Origin: an uncultured Oscillospiraceae bacterium
Lineage (GTDB): Bacteria; Bacillota; Clostridia; Oscillospirales; Oscillospiraceae
Assembly (NCBI GenBank): GCA_934659445.1
Contig: CAKUHV010000084.1
Coordinates: 1 to 7,385, forward strand
DNA length: 7,385 nucleotides
Direction of reading: 5' to 3'
The notes beneath the pieces were generated by a model. It was not told where the DNA came from, made no database searches, and worked only from the letters and a program-made list of their open reading frames with translations. How positions within the stretch are numbered: the stretch's first letter is position 1; each line of letters starts with the position of its first letter. Made by a program: the position numbers and the translations under genes. Shown here piece after piece: positions 1-6,948 of the stretch.

Positions 1-644
1 TTTTGGGCGGCTTCAGCGATCAGGCCGTGTCCCTTGTACTCCTCGATGCGGGCCAGAATGCCGAACACCACCGTGTTCGGGCCGATGCCCAGCTCTTTTT
101 TCAGGGCCGCCTGCTCCTCGGGGGACGTGGCCGTCAGGGGGGCCACCCCGTTCATCACCACGGTGATCTGGTCGGGGGCCACGCCGGACTCCACCAGATT
201 GTCCATGGTGGCCGGGCTGACGGCGATGATCTTATCGGCGTAGTGCCGGTTCAGCCAGCGGTTGACCCACCGGCCGGGGGGATATTTCAGTTTTGCGGGC
301 ACGGGGAAGGCGGAGTGCCGGCTGTATACCACGGGCAGACCGCACTTCTTCGCCGCGATGCGCCCGGACAGACAGCCGTGGGTGTGCACCAGGTCGGGCT
401 TCACCTGCCGGATGAACTCCGTCAGCACCTTCACGTCCCCCTTGTCGAAGGAGCGGTCGGCCATGGCGTCCACCTCATACACCTCGGCCCCCGCTTTTTT
501 CAGGGGCTGGGCCAGAGCGGAGCCCCGGGGCACCGCCACCAGAGTGCGGAAGCGCTCCCGGTCGGTATATTGCAGGTAGTTCAGGATCACCCGCCCGGCG
601 CCGCCGATGTTGGTGTCGCTGATCAGATTCAGAACGGTGATCAT
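1..644 (-). CDS. Glycosyltransferase, GT-B fold, family 4 type (N-terminal 214 residues; 3' end beyond window)
   Basis: Reads MITVLNLISDTNIGGAGRVI at the start, the first beta strand and glycine-rich loop typical of family 4 GT-B transferases. A VHTHG motif follows near residues 86-90, then VVYSRHS, and a KIIAVSPATMDNLVESGV stretch near 139-156 that ends the N-terminal acceptor domain. VFGILARIEEYKGH near 193-206 begins the C-terminal nucleotide-sugar domain (the usual 'vGRl...KGh' pattern). The family normally has about 350-390 residues, so some 150 residues lie beyond the left edge and the frame is still open. The ATG overlaps the upstream polymerase stop as ATGA, with a GGGAGG ribosome site 7 nt upstream. 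It probably acts at the cytoplasmic membrane face, adding a sugar to a lipid-linked glycan. Donor and acceptor cannot be told from sequence. The family call is strong; the exact substrate is unknown. Confidence 0.9.
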   Translation of the reverse strand, partial: MITVLNLISDTNIGGAGRVILNYLQYTDRERFRTLVAVPRGSALAQPLKKAGAEVYEVDAMADRSFDKGDVKVLTEFIRQVKPDLVHTHGCLSGRIAAKKCGLPVVYSRHSAFPVPAKLKYPPGRWVNRWLNRHYADKIIAVSPATMDNLVESGVAPDQITVVMNGVAPLTATSPEEQAALKKELGIGPNTVVFGILARIEEYKGHGLIAEAAQ

Positions 645-2104
645 TTTGCCACCTCCCTCTCCGGCAGGGCGGTGCGTCCGGCCAGCAGGGCCCCCAGGCC
701 CAGAATGGCCCAGAACAGGAACATCACCCGGTAGTTATAGAATGAGTAGTCCGTCATGGCCTGCACCAGAAAGCCGCAGACGCTGGACACCGCCGCGATC
801 TGAAATACGCGGCTGTCCCGCTGGGTCTCTCTGTGCATGGCGGCGCACAGGTGCCGGAAATACTGGAACAGGATCATCACGAACACCAGCAGCTCGCAGA
901 TGCCGGCGTCACACACGATCTGCAAATACAGATTGTGGGAGTGGGGCGCCACGATGGAGTTGTAGCTGTAGGCGGGATAGACCAGATCGAAGGCCCCCTG
1001 CCCCGGGCCAATGCCGCAGAGCCAGTACTTTTTCAGCATGGCCAGAACGCCCATCCAGATGTAGACCCGGTAGGAGGTAGAGGCGTCCCCCATGTTGCCG
1101 ATGCTGGTAAAGCGGCTGATCACCGTGTCCGGCATGACCAGCACCAGCCCCGCAAGGGCGAAGGGGGCCAGCAGGATGAACCGGGGATCCAGCAGCACAA
1201 AGAACACCGCCCCGGCAAACAGCAGGCCCAGCCACGCCCCCCGGGAGAAGGTGAGGATCATGCACACGCACATGGCCCCGCAGCAGGCCAGCCACACCAG
1301 CCGGCTGTCCCAGCGCCTGGCCGTCAGCAGGCAGGCCCCGCCGAAGGGGATGAGGAGAATGAAATACTGCCCCAGCATATTGGGGTTGCCGAAGGTAGAG
1401 GGCACCCGGAAGGTGATGGAGGAGAACATATCGCTGTCCACCCAGGCCGCCGACTGATAGCCCCAGCCGAAGAGATACTGGCACACACCGTACAGCGCCA
1501 CCAGCGTCCCCACCAGCACCATGGCCCGGATCAGACCGTCCAACTGCCGTCTGGAGCGGACGGCGTTCTGCAGGGCCACGGAAAACAGCAGGAAGGCCAC
1601 GGACAGGGCCCCCACCTTCAAGGAGCTGCGCCGGGCCACCGAGAACCAGGCCGCCGCCATGTAAACGGCGGCATAAATGAAGATCCACCGGTTCATGGGG
1701 GCGTAGTATAAGGTGCGCTCCCGATCCCGGACAAAGGCCAGCAGCAGGGAGGCGTAGCCCACCGCCGACAGCAGCAGCACCAGAATGGACGCGCCGGAGT
1801 CAGAGGCGATCAGAGGCGACAGCACCACCGGCAGGGCGCACCAGAAAAAGGGGCGGCAGAACACGCTGCCCGCAAACAGCCTGTCCAGATGCAGCCTTTC
1901 ATACACCCAGGCAAGGCCGTGGTGCACCGCAAGGAACAGCCGGTAAAACAGGCTGCTCTCCCCCGCGCCGCGCACCCCCGTGCCCGGATCCAAAAACCAT
2001 CCGATCACGGCGCTGCCCCGCCACTGGCGGCCAAACCAGCCGCACAGGGCAGACAGCCACCGCCAGATCGTGCTGGCGGAGAGTATGGTTTGTATCTGTT
2101 CCAT
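641..2104 (-). CDS. O-antigen ligase / Wzy-type polysaccharide polymerase family membrane protein
   Basis: A 487-residue polytopic membrane protein with many hydrophobic segments from about residue 80 to the C-terminus. Wzy_C/O-antigen-ligase hallmarks visible in order are VPSTFGNPNMLGQY (234-247), TFSRGAWLG (285-293), GIGPGQG (364-370) and PHSHNLYLQ (387-395) in the large extracytoplasmic loop, then further membrane segments. These proteins transfer or polymerise lipid-linked oligosaccharides on the outer face of the membrane. In a Gram-positive cell the product would be a capsule, exopolysaccharide or secondary wall polymer. I chose ATG at 2104 over an in-frame TTG at 2122: an AGGCAGG site sits 5 nt before the ATG, and the ATG lies one base past the flippase stop (TGACATG), whereas TTG would overlap that gene by 17 nt. 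The 3' end overlaps the glycosyltransferase start by 4 nt. Ligase and polymerase members cannot be separated by sequence alone. Confidence 0.88.
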   Translation of the reverse strand: MEQIQTILSASTIWRWLSALCGWFGRQWRGSAVIGWFLDPGTGVRGAGESSLFYRLFLAVHHGLAWVYERLHLDRLFAGSVFCRPFFWCALPVVLSPLIASDSGASILVLLLSAVGYASLLLAFVRDRERTLYYAPMNRWIFIYAAVYMAAAWFSVARRSSLKVGALSVAFLLFSVALQNAVRSRRQLDGLIRAMVLVGTLVALYGVCQYLFGWGYQSAAWVDSDMFSSITFRVPSTFGNPNMLGQYFILLIPFGGACLLTARRWDSRLVWLACCGAMCVCMILTFSRGAWLGLLFAGAVFFVLLDPRFILLAPFALAGLVLVMPDTVISRFTSIGNMGDASTSYRVYIWMGVLAMLKKYWLCGIGPGQGAFDLVYPAYSYNSIVAPHSHNLYLQIVCDAGICELLVFVMILFQYFRHLCAAMHRETQRDSRVFQIAAVSSVCGFLVQAMTDYSFYNYRVMFLFWAILGLGALLAGRTALPEREVAK

Positions 2105-2105
2105 G

Positions 2106-3662
2106 TCAACCTGCCTTTCCAAGCCGCCCCGCCAGCTGCCGCAGGAGCCTTCCCTCCGGCAGATCCGTCAGCGCAGCTGCCGTAAAGTACACCGCGCACC
2201 CGATCAGGGCGCACGCCGCCATCAGCAGCAGCTCCCCCGCCTTGCCTGCGGGCAGGAGCGGGCCCAGTCCGCCCCGGACGGCCCACACCGCCGCCGCCAT
2301 CAGCAGGGTACACAGCAGCATTTTTCCCAGATCCCGGACCAGCGCCCCGTTCACCACGCGCTCCCGCTGCATGGGGGTCAGCAGCAGCAGAGCGTATACC
2401 GTAGAGGAGACGGCGCTGGACAGGGCCAGCCCCACGATGCCCATGGGCTCTGCCAGCAGGGCGCACAGCAGCAGGTTGGCCCCGATGGAGCAGACCCCGG
2501 CCACCAGAGGGGCCATGCCCTTCTGCCGGGCGAAATAGGCCCGGCTGAGGATGTTCTGCGCGGCGTATCCCACCATGCCCAGGGACAGCCAGGTCAGGGC
2601 GGAGGCGGTGAGTTCCACCGACTGCCCGTCAAACTGGCCGCCGCCGTACAGGAAGGAGATCAGGGGCCGGGCCAGCAGCATCAGCCCCGCCGCCATGGGC
2701 AGGACGAAGAACAGCGTCCCGTGGAGGGAGGTACGCAGGGCGTCCTCCAGCTCCCCCTGCCGCTCCCCCGCCGCCATGCGGGACAGGCGGGGGAAGATCA
2801 CGTTGGTCACCGACAGAACAAAGGTGCCCGCAATGACCAGATACAGGTTGGTGGAATACTCCAGCACCGCCACGCCGCCGCCGTCATACAGGCGGGAGCC
2901 GAAGCGGGAGTTGATGACCAGATTGATGGGCTGCACCCAGGTGGACACCATCACCGGGCCCATCAGGGCGAAGACCTTCTTCATCCCCTCCGACCCCAGA
3001 GGCAGGCCGGGGCGGAACCGGAAGCCCGTCCGCTTCAGAGAGGGCAGCTGGATCACCGCCTGAAGCAGCCAGCCCAGCAGATAGGCCCCAGCCAGACCGT
3101 AGATGCCCATCTGATCGTCCAAAAGCAGGAAGTAGGCGATGATGGCCCCGTTGGACACCGCCGACATGAGGGCCGGTGCGGTGAAATGATCCTGTGCCTG
3201 AAGCACGCCCACAAAGGAGAAGGCCGCGCCGGAAAACAGCACCGTGGGGAACAGCACCCGGGTAAGGGACACGGCCAGAGCCGTGGTGGCCGGGTCGGCG
3301 TAGTCGGCAAAGAGGGCCACCAGAGGCCGGGGAAACAGCATTCCCAGAACGCTCAGGCCGCCGGTGAGCAGCAGGATTGCCGTAATGAACTGTCCGGCAA
3401 AGCGCTGGGCCTCCTCCCGGCCCCGCTTCTCCAGATACTCGCTGAACACGGGGATGAAGCAGGCGGCGATGGCGCTGGCGAACACCGCGTCGAAAAACAC
3501 CCGGGGGATGCGGCTGGCGGTGAAGAAGGCGTTGGCCTCCATCCCCACGCTGTAGTGGACAGCCAGCAGCCTGTCCCGGTAGAGGCCCAGCACCTTTCCG
3601 ATGAGGGTGATGGCCATGACCCAGCTGACCGTGCGGGCGGTATGATCCGATTTTTGGGACAA
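2106..3662 (-). CDS. murJ: MurJ/MviN-family lipid-linked precursor flippase (MOP superfamily)
   Basis: A 518-residue polytopic protein, the usual MurJ length. The N-terminus has the family pattern: a short polar head, then AITLIGKVLGLYRDRLLA (17-34) with the conserved arginine-aspartate pair at 29-30, ANAFFTASRIPR (43-54), LQAQDHFTAPAL (154-165) and FLYGGGQFD (337-345). MurJ flips lipid II across the membrane for peptidoglycan synthesis; MviN-like paralogues in sugar clusters may flip other lipid-linked glycans. Next to a Wzy-like polymerase and a glycosyltransferase, a role in a specific polysaccharide is plausible, so the symbol names the family, not a proven function. The start is a TTG at 3662: AAAGGAGG lies 8 nt upstream and the predicted protein then aligns with normal MurJ N-termini. 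The frame stays open to 3971, but those extra 103 residues are basic, low-complexity and cover both promoters. Confidence 0.88.
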   Translation of the reverse strand: MSQKSDHTARTVSWVMAITLIGKVLGLYRDRLLAVHYSVGMEANAFFTASRIPRVFFDAVFASAIAACFIPVFSEYLEKRGREEAQRFAGQFITAILLLTGGLSVLGMLFPRPLVALFADYADPATTALAVSLTRVLFPTVLFSGAAFSFVGVLQAQDHFTAPALMSAVSNGAIIAYFLLLDDQMGIYGLAGAYLLGWLLQAVIQLPSLKRTGFRFRPGLPLGSEGMKKVFALMGPVMVSTWVQPINLVINSRFGSRLYDGGGVAVLEYSTNLYLVIAGTFVLSVTNVIFPRLSRMAAGERQGELEDALRTSLHGTLFFVLPMAAGLMLLARPLISFLYGGGQFDGQSVELTASALTWLSLGMVGYAAQNILSRAYFARQKGMAPLVAGVCSIGANLLLCALLAEPMGIVGLALSSAVSSTVYALLLLTPMQRERVVNGALVRDLGKMLLCTLLMAAAVWAVRGGLGPLLPAGKAGELLLMAACALIGCAVYFTAAALTDLPEGRLLRQLAGRLGKAG

Positions 3663-3670
3663 GGGCGCTC

Positions 3671-3678
3671 CCTCCTTT
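3671..3678 (-). promoter_or_regulatory. Ribosome binding site of the flippase gene (decides the TTG start)
   Basis: AAAGGAGG on the minus strand is a near-perfect anti-16S match. It lies 8 nt before TTG at 3662-3660. No ATG or GTG in the same frame is as well placed, so a TTG start is the best reading. Confidence 0.8.
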
Positions 3679-3701
3679 CCGGGGCACAGACCCCCAGTAT
3701 C

Positions 3702-3716
3702 AAACTGATTCAGTTT
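3702..3716. promoter_or_regulatory. Perfect 15-bp palindrome, candidate operator of the flippase-polymerase operon
   Basis: Seven-base arms AAACTGA and TCAGTTT around one central base are perfectly complementary. The palindrome covers most of the proposed minus-strand -10 box (3712-3717) and the predicted start point near 3705. That placement is typical of a repressor site that blocks RNA polymerase. No regulator gene is in the window, so the binding protein is unknown. Confidence 0.5.
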
Positions 3717-3740
3717 ACACCAAAGTGATCCGTTTTTCAA
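3712..3740 (-). promoter_or_regulatory. Sigma-A-type promoter for the flippase-polymerase-glycosyltransferase operon
   Basis: On the minus strand, TTGAAA (3740-3735) is followed after exactly 17 bp by TAAACT (3717-3712). This matches 5 of 6 bases of the -35 consensus and 4 of 6 of the -10. Transcription would start near 3705, giving a leader of about 43 nt before the TTG start. It is the best-placed promoter I found upstream of this operon. Confidence 0.6.
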
Positions 3741-3842
3741 CCTTTGCCGCCGGGTGTTCATGGCTTTTTTACATCTTATGTTCCTTTCCCGTCCGCGAAG
3801 TCCGCCGTTTCTTAAATTTCTATGAACCCCCGGTATTTTCCA

Positions 3843-3871
3843 TTGTTTCCTCCCTCCGCCCCTGCTATAAT
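3843..3871 (+). promoter_or_regulatory. Sigma-A-type promoter with extended -10 for the SLH glycosidase gene
   Basis: TTGTTT (3843-3848), a 17-bp spacer, then a perfect TATAAT (3866-3871) preceded by TGC, making an extended -10 element. The start point would be near 3878, leaving a leader of about 75 nt. It diverges from the minus-strand promoter, with about 100 bp between the two -35 boxes. Confidence 0.72.
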
Positions 3872-3909
3872 GAATGCACCCTTTGAACCGCCGTTTCCGT
3901 CTTTTCTGC

Positions 3910-3936
3910 CCCGCGCCCATATCGGGCCGGGTTTTT
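3910..3936 (+). terminator. Terminator-like hairpin in the 5' leader of the SLH glycosidase gene (possible attenuator)
   Basis: CCCG (3910-3913), one bulged C, and GCCC (3915-3918) pair with GGGC (3924-3927) and CGGG (3928-3931) across an ATATC loop. Five T's (3932-3936) follow directly. An all-G/C stem plus T-run is the form of an intrinsic terminator, yet it sits between the promoter and the ATG at 3953. Transcripts reaching the gene must read through it. CCTTTG at 3880-3885 can also pair with CAAAGG at 3940-3945, which includes part of the ribosome site, so a translational effect is possible. No known riboswitch class is recognised in this short leader. Confidence 0.45.
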
Positions 3937-3940
3937 CTGC

Positions 3941-3947
3941 AAAGGAG
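3941..3947 (+). promoter_or_regulatory. Ribosome binding site of the SLH glycosidase gene
   Basis: AAAGGAG lies 5 nt before the ATG at 3953. It fixes this start, which also gives a clean signal peptide. Its first bases may pair with CCTTTG at 3880-3885 in the leader. Confidence 0.8.
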
Positions 3948-3952
3948 CTTCC

Positions 3953-6787
3953 ATGAAATACAACGTCTCATCCCTGGGCCGCCGGGCCGCCGCTCTGGCT
4001 CTGGCCCTGCTGCTGTCCATTCCCCCCGTGTTCGCCTCCTCCGCCGGAGAGCCCAGGCTGACCACCCGGCTGGAGCTGGCCCAGGGGCTTACATACGTCA
4101 ACACCGTCTCCCAGCACCCCGCCACCGGGCGCACGGAGAGCTACGCTCTGGAGCTGAGCCCTGACAGCGGCGTTCAGGCCATCATGCTCCAGTCCTCCGG
4201 CACTGTCTACGCCTCCGCCACCGTGGCCGGGGCGGTCAAACAGGCCCAGCAGCGGGGCTGGCAGGTGCTGGGGGCCATCAACACCGACTATTTCTCCACC
4301 GCCACCGGCGTGCCCATGGGCCTGTCCATCGAGGACGGGGTGTATAAGTCCGGGGCCGAGGGCTTCGGCACCATCGCCATCACCAAAGACGGCATGAAAT
4401 ACATGTCCGACCCCCGGATCACCATGACCCTGACCCATCGGGGCACCGGTCAGGTCACCGACATCCCCCACTTCAACAAGTGGCGCACCGTGGGCGGGCT
4501 GTACCTGCTCAATGGGGATTTCTCCACCGTGTCCACCCGGACAGACGGCTCCGCCGGCTGGATGGTACGGCTGAAGCTGACCGGCGGGGACGAAGGCAAA
4601 AAGCTGACCGTCCGCTCCGACCTGACGCTGGAGGTGACCGAGGTGCTGCGGACAGACCAGTCCGTCTCCATCGGGCAGGACGAGTATATCCTTACCGCCC
4701 CTGATGGCACCCAGTGGGACGGGCTGTACGACACCTTTCAGGTGGGCGACCGGGTGACCCTGTCCACCCGCTGCGAGGACGACGCCCTCTCCTTTGCCCA
4801 GTGGGCCGGGGGCTGCGGCGACCTGATGGTGTGGGACGGCGCCATGACTGACACCGCCACCTGGCAGCACATCAAAGAGGGGCGGGCCCCCCGCACCGCT
4901 CTGGGCGTAAAGGCCGACGGCACCCTGCTCTGCTATGTGGCCGACGGGCGGCAGTCGGGCTACTCCGGCGGCCTGACCCAGAAGGAGCTGGCTCAGGAGC
5001 TGCTGGATCAGGGCTGTGTCTGGGCGGTGAATCTGGACGGCGGGGGCAGCTCCACCATGAGCGTGCGCGTCCCCGGCCAGTCCACCGCCGCTGTGGTCAA
5101 CCGCCCCTCCGACGGCAAGGCCCGGGGCTGCGCCACCTTCCTGCTGCTGGTCACCGACGATCCGGGGGACGGAAAAAACCGCCGCCTGGTGCTGAAGGAG
5201 GACGGGCTGACCGTTCTGGCCGGCTCCTCCTTGACTCTGGGGGAGGCCGTGGTGCTGGACAGCGCGGGCACCCCACTGGACACCGTCGTCACCGATCTGA
5301 CCTTCCGGTCAGAGACCGGCCTTGGCCGCTTTGCCGGAGGGGTATACACCGCCGGGGATAAGGCGGGCACCGAGACGGTGATCCTCTCCAGCAAGTCTCT
5401 GGCCCTTCAGGGCACCGCCCAGCTCCACGTGGTGGACAGCCTGTCTGCCCTGTCGGTGACGGAGCAGGAGGGCGGCAAGGCCATCACCGGACTGACCCTG
5501 CCCGTGGGTAGTTCCGTTCAGCTGTCCGCCAGCGGGACCTACTGGTCCCGCGCCGCCCTGCGGGGCGGCTCCGGCGTGACTTGGTCGGTGGAAGGAGATC
5601 CCGGCACCATCACCGCCGACGGCGTGTTCTCCGCCAGCACCGAGGGGGGCAGCGGCTCCGTCGTCGCCTCCGCCGGGGGGATGACCTGCGCCATCCCCGT
5701 TACCCTGAAGAACATCCACACCGATGTAGATGAGAGCCACTGGGCCTATACCGCCGTGGAGTACTGCTATGAAAAGGGCATCGTGGGCGGCGTGACCCCC
5801 ACTCTGTTCGGCCGGGATGAGCCCATCCGCCGGGGGGACTTCCTGCTGATGCTGTACGCCGCCCTGGGCCGTCCCGCCGCCGCGGGGGGCTGCCCCTTCA
5901 CCGATGTGAAGGAGACGGATTACTACTACAAGGCCCTGTCCTGGGGACAGGCCAGCGGTCTGGCCTCCGGCACCGGGGATGGCGCCTACTCCCCCGCCGC
6001 CAACATCACCCGGGAGCAGGCCTTTACCATTCTGCGCCGGGCCCTGCCCCTGCTGGGCATCGAGTGTGAGGACGCCGATCCCGGTATTCTGAACTACTAC
6101 AGCGATCACGCTTCCATCGCCGCCTACGCCCTGACCCCCACCGCCACTCTGGTATCTCAGGGGATCGTCAGCGGCAAGGGGGACGGCATCGACCCCACCG
6201 GAAAGCTGACCCGGGCGGAGATGGCCGCGCTGCTGTATAAGCTGCTGCACTACACCCCGCCGGAGACCCCGGTGATCCCCGGCCCCGCGGAGCCGGAACC
6301 CGGGCAGCCCGATCTGCCGGAGGATCTGTCCGTCTCCCTGAATATCAACGATGTGACCCTGCGCTCCGGCGAGACGGTGCAGCTCACCGCCGCCCTGTCC
6401 CCCGCGGAGTTTGAGGGGACGGTCACTTGGACGGTGAGCGACCCCTCTGCCCTCACCGTCACGGCGGACGGCGCGGTGACCAACATCTTCGCCGGGGTGG
6501 GCAACCCCACCGCCACGGTGACCGCCAGCTGCGGCTCCGCCTCCGCCAGCTGTCTGGTGCGGTGCCAGCCCGCCCGGCTCACCGGCAGCGTGACCAACGC
6601 GGAGCTGGGTCTGAACGTGCGCTCCGGTCCCGGCACCTCCAGTGCCGTCATCGGCTCGCTGAAAAACGGCGCCCGGGTGGTGGTTCTGGACGAGGGGACC
6701 GGGGGCTGGTATCAGATCCTGTTCGTCCACAACGGTCAGGCCGCCATCGGCTATGTATCTGCGGACTACCTGACCCTGAACCAATGA
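3953..6787 (+). CDS. Secreted phosphodiester glycosidase (NAGPA) domain protein with Ig-like, SLH and SH3 domains
   Basis: A 944-residue exported protein. Residues 1-28 are a signal peptide: RR at 10-11, an Ala/Leu core, and likely cleavage after VFA. Residues about 45-405 match the NAGPA/phosphodiester glycosidase family, with GAINTDYF (107-114), PRTALG (313-318), NLDGGGSS (360-367) and VNRPSDG (382-388). Known members remove sugars linked through a 1-phosphodiester bond; the substrate here is unknown. Two Ig-like regions follow (about 410-495 and 496-588). Three SLH repeats start near 590, 649 and 715; repeat 3 has the canonical LTRAEMAALLYKLL, repeat 2 ITREQ, and repeat 1 a degenerate IRRGD. 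SLH trimers typically anchor proteins to secondary cell-wall polysaccharide. A proline-rich linker (about 767-792), a Big_2-like domain (about 793-872) and a type 3 SH3 domain (878-944, with LNVRSGPGTSS) end the chain. It has its own promoter and diverges from the glycan operon. Domain calls are by motif; catalysis is inferred. Confidence 0.9.
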   Translation: MKYNVSSLGRRAAALALALLLSIPPVFASSAGEPRLTTRLELAQGLTYVNTVSQHPATGRTESYALELSPDSGVQAIMLQSSGTVYASATVAGAVKQAQQRGWQVLGAINTDYFSTATGVPMGLSIEDGVYKSGAEGFGTIAITKDGMKYMSDPRITMTLTHRGTGQVTDIPHFNKWRTVGGLYLLNGDFSTVSTRTDGSAGWMVRLKLTGGDEGKKLTVRSDLTLEVTEVLRTDQSVSIGQDEYILTAPDGTQWDGLYDTFQVGDRVTLSTRCEDDALSFAQWAGGCGDLMVWDGAMTDTATWQHIKEGRAPRTALGVKADGTLLCYVADGRQSGYSGGLTQKELAQELLDQGCVWAVNLDGGGSSTMSVRVPGQSTAAVVNRPSDGKARGCATFLLLVTDDPGDGKNRRLVLKEDGLTVLAGSSLTLGEAVVLDSAGTPLDTVVTDLTFRSETGLGRFAGGVYTAGDKAGTETVILSSKSLALQGTAQLHVVDSLSALSVTEQEGGKAITGLTLPVGSSVQLSASGTYWSRAALRGGSGVTWSVEGDPGTITADGVFSASTEGGSGSVVASAGGMTCAIPVTLKNIHTDVDESHWAYTAVEYCYEKGIVGGVTPTLFGRDEPIRRGDFLLMLYAALGRPAAAGGCPFTDVKETDYYYKALSWGQASGLASGTGDGAYSPAANITREQAFTILRRALPLLGIECEDADPGILNYYSDHASIAAYALTPTATLVSQGIVSGKGDGIDPTGKLTRAEMAALLYKLLHYTPPETPVIPGPAEPEPGQPDLPEDLSVSLNINDVTLRSGETVQLTAALSPAEFEGTVTWTVSDPSALTVTADGAVTNIFAGVGNPTATVTASCGSASASCLVRCQPARLTGSVTNAELGLNVRSGPGTSSAVIGSLKNGARVVVLDEGTGGWYQILFVHNGQAAIGYVSADYLTLNQ

Positions 6788-6790
6788 GCA

Positions 6791-6827
6791 AAAGACGATC
6801 CACCCGCACAGCGGGTGGATCGTCTTT
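6791..6827. terminator. Intrinsic terminator, perfect 17-bp stem, probably bidirectional
   Basis: Arms 6791-6807 and 6811-6827 are perfectly complementary around a 3-base ACA loop. The stem begins AAAGAC and ends GTCTTT, so each strand carries an A-rich base and a short U-run. It starts 3 bases after the SLH gene's TGA and touches the stop codon (6826-6828) of the convergent gene remnant. It would serve transcripts from both sides. Confidence 0.85.
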
Positions 6828-6948
6828 ATGCCCCTATCAGCAGCAGGATAAACCCGTAGATCACGCTGGCGCTGATGCCGAACACCAGTACCGGCCCGGC
6901 CACGGTGAACAGCTTGGCGCTGACACCGGTGACGTAGCCCTCTGGTTG
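6826..6948 (-). pseudogene. 3' remnant of a membrane-protein gene, cut off by the mobile-element junction
   Basis: The minus strand reads QPEGYVTGVSAKLFTVAGP, then a hydrophobic helix with VLVFGIS, and ends GFILLLIGA plus TAA. The codons are GC-rich like the rest of the window, and the stop abuts a terminator shared with the convergent SLH gene, as expected for a real gene's end. Upstream of about 6948 the composition drops and no matching membrane-protein sequence continues: the frame passes through AT-richer DNA and meets TAA at 7009-7011. I therefore read this as the last 40 or so residues of a host gene whose 5' part was displaced by an insertion. The family is not recognised. The alternative is a genuine 45-residue single-helix protein from ATG at 6963; I see no good ribosome site for it. 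Confidence 0.5.

Noticed and set aside
833..1711. Plus-strand open frame of 292 codons inside the polymerase gene.
   Set aside because: Shadow of a GC-rich gene; the product is a His/Gln/Gly/Pro-rich string without motifs.
2105..2122. TTG at 2122 as start of the polymerase.
   Set aside because: ATG at 2104 has a ribosome site 5 nt away and directly follows the flippase stop.
3681..3695. Small GGGG/CCCC hairpin just upstream of the flippase ribosome site.
   Set aside because: Only four base pairs with no conserved shape; too weak to call a regulatory element.
1980..3728. Long plus-strand open frame of 582 codons opposite the flippase and polymerase genes.
   Set aside because: Its product is rich in Q, G, H and R with no domain pattern, as expected for the antisense of GC-rich membrane genes. 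The minus-strand genes have clear family motifs.
3791..3805. Direct repeat GTCCGC-gaa-GTCCGC between the divergent promoters.
   Set aside because: Six-base repeats are expected by chance in GC-rich DNA, and no further copies are nearby to suggest a regulator array.
3663..3971. Upstream extension of the flippase frame to a start at 3971.
   Set aside because: It covers both promoters and overlaps the SLH gene start. The extra residues are basic and unlike any MurJ N-terminus, and a strong ribosome site supports TTG at 3662.
5309..6784. Long minus-strand open frame of 491 codons opposite the SLH glycosidase.
   Set aside because: Gly/His/Gln-rich low-complexity product with no recognisable domain; the plus strand encodes clear Ig, SLH and SH3 domains.
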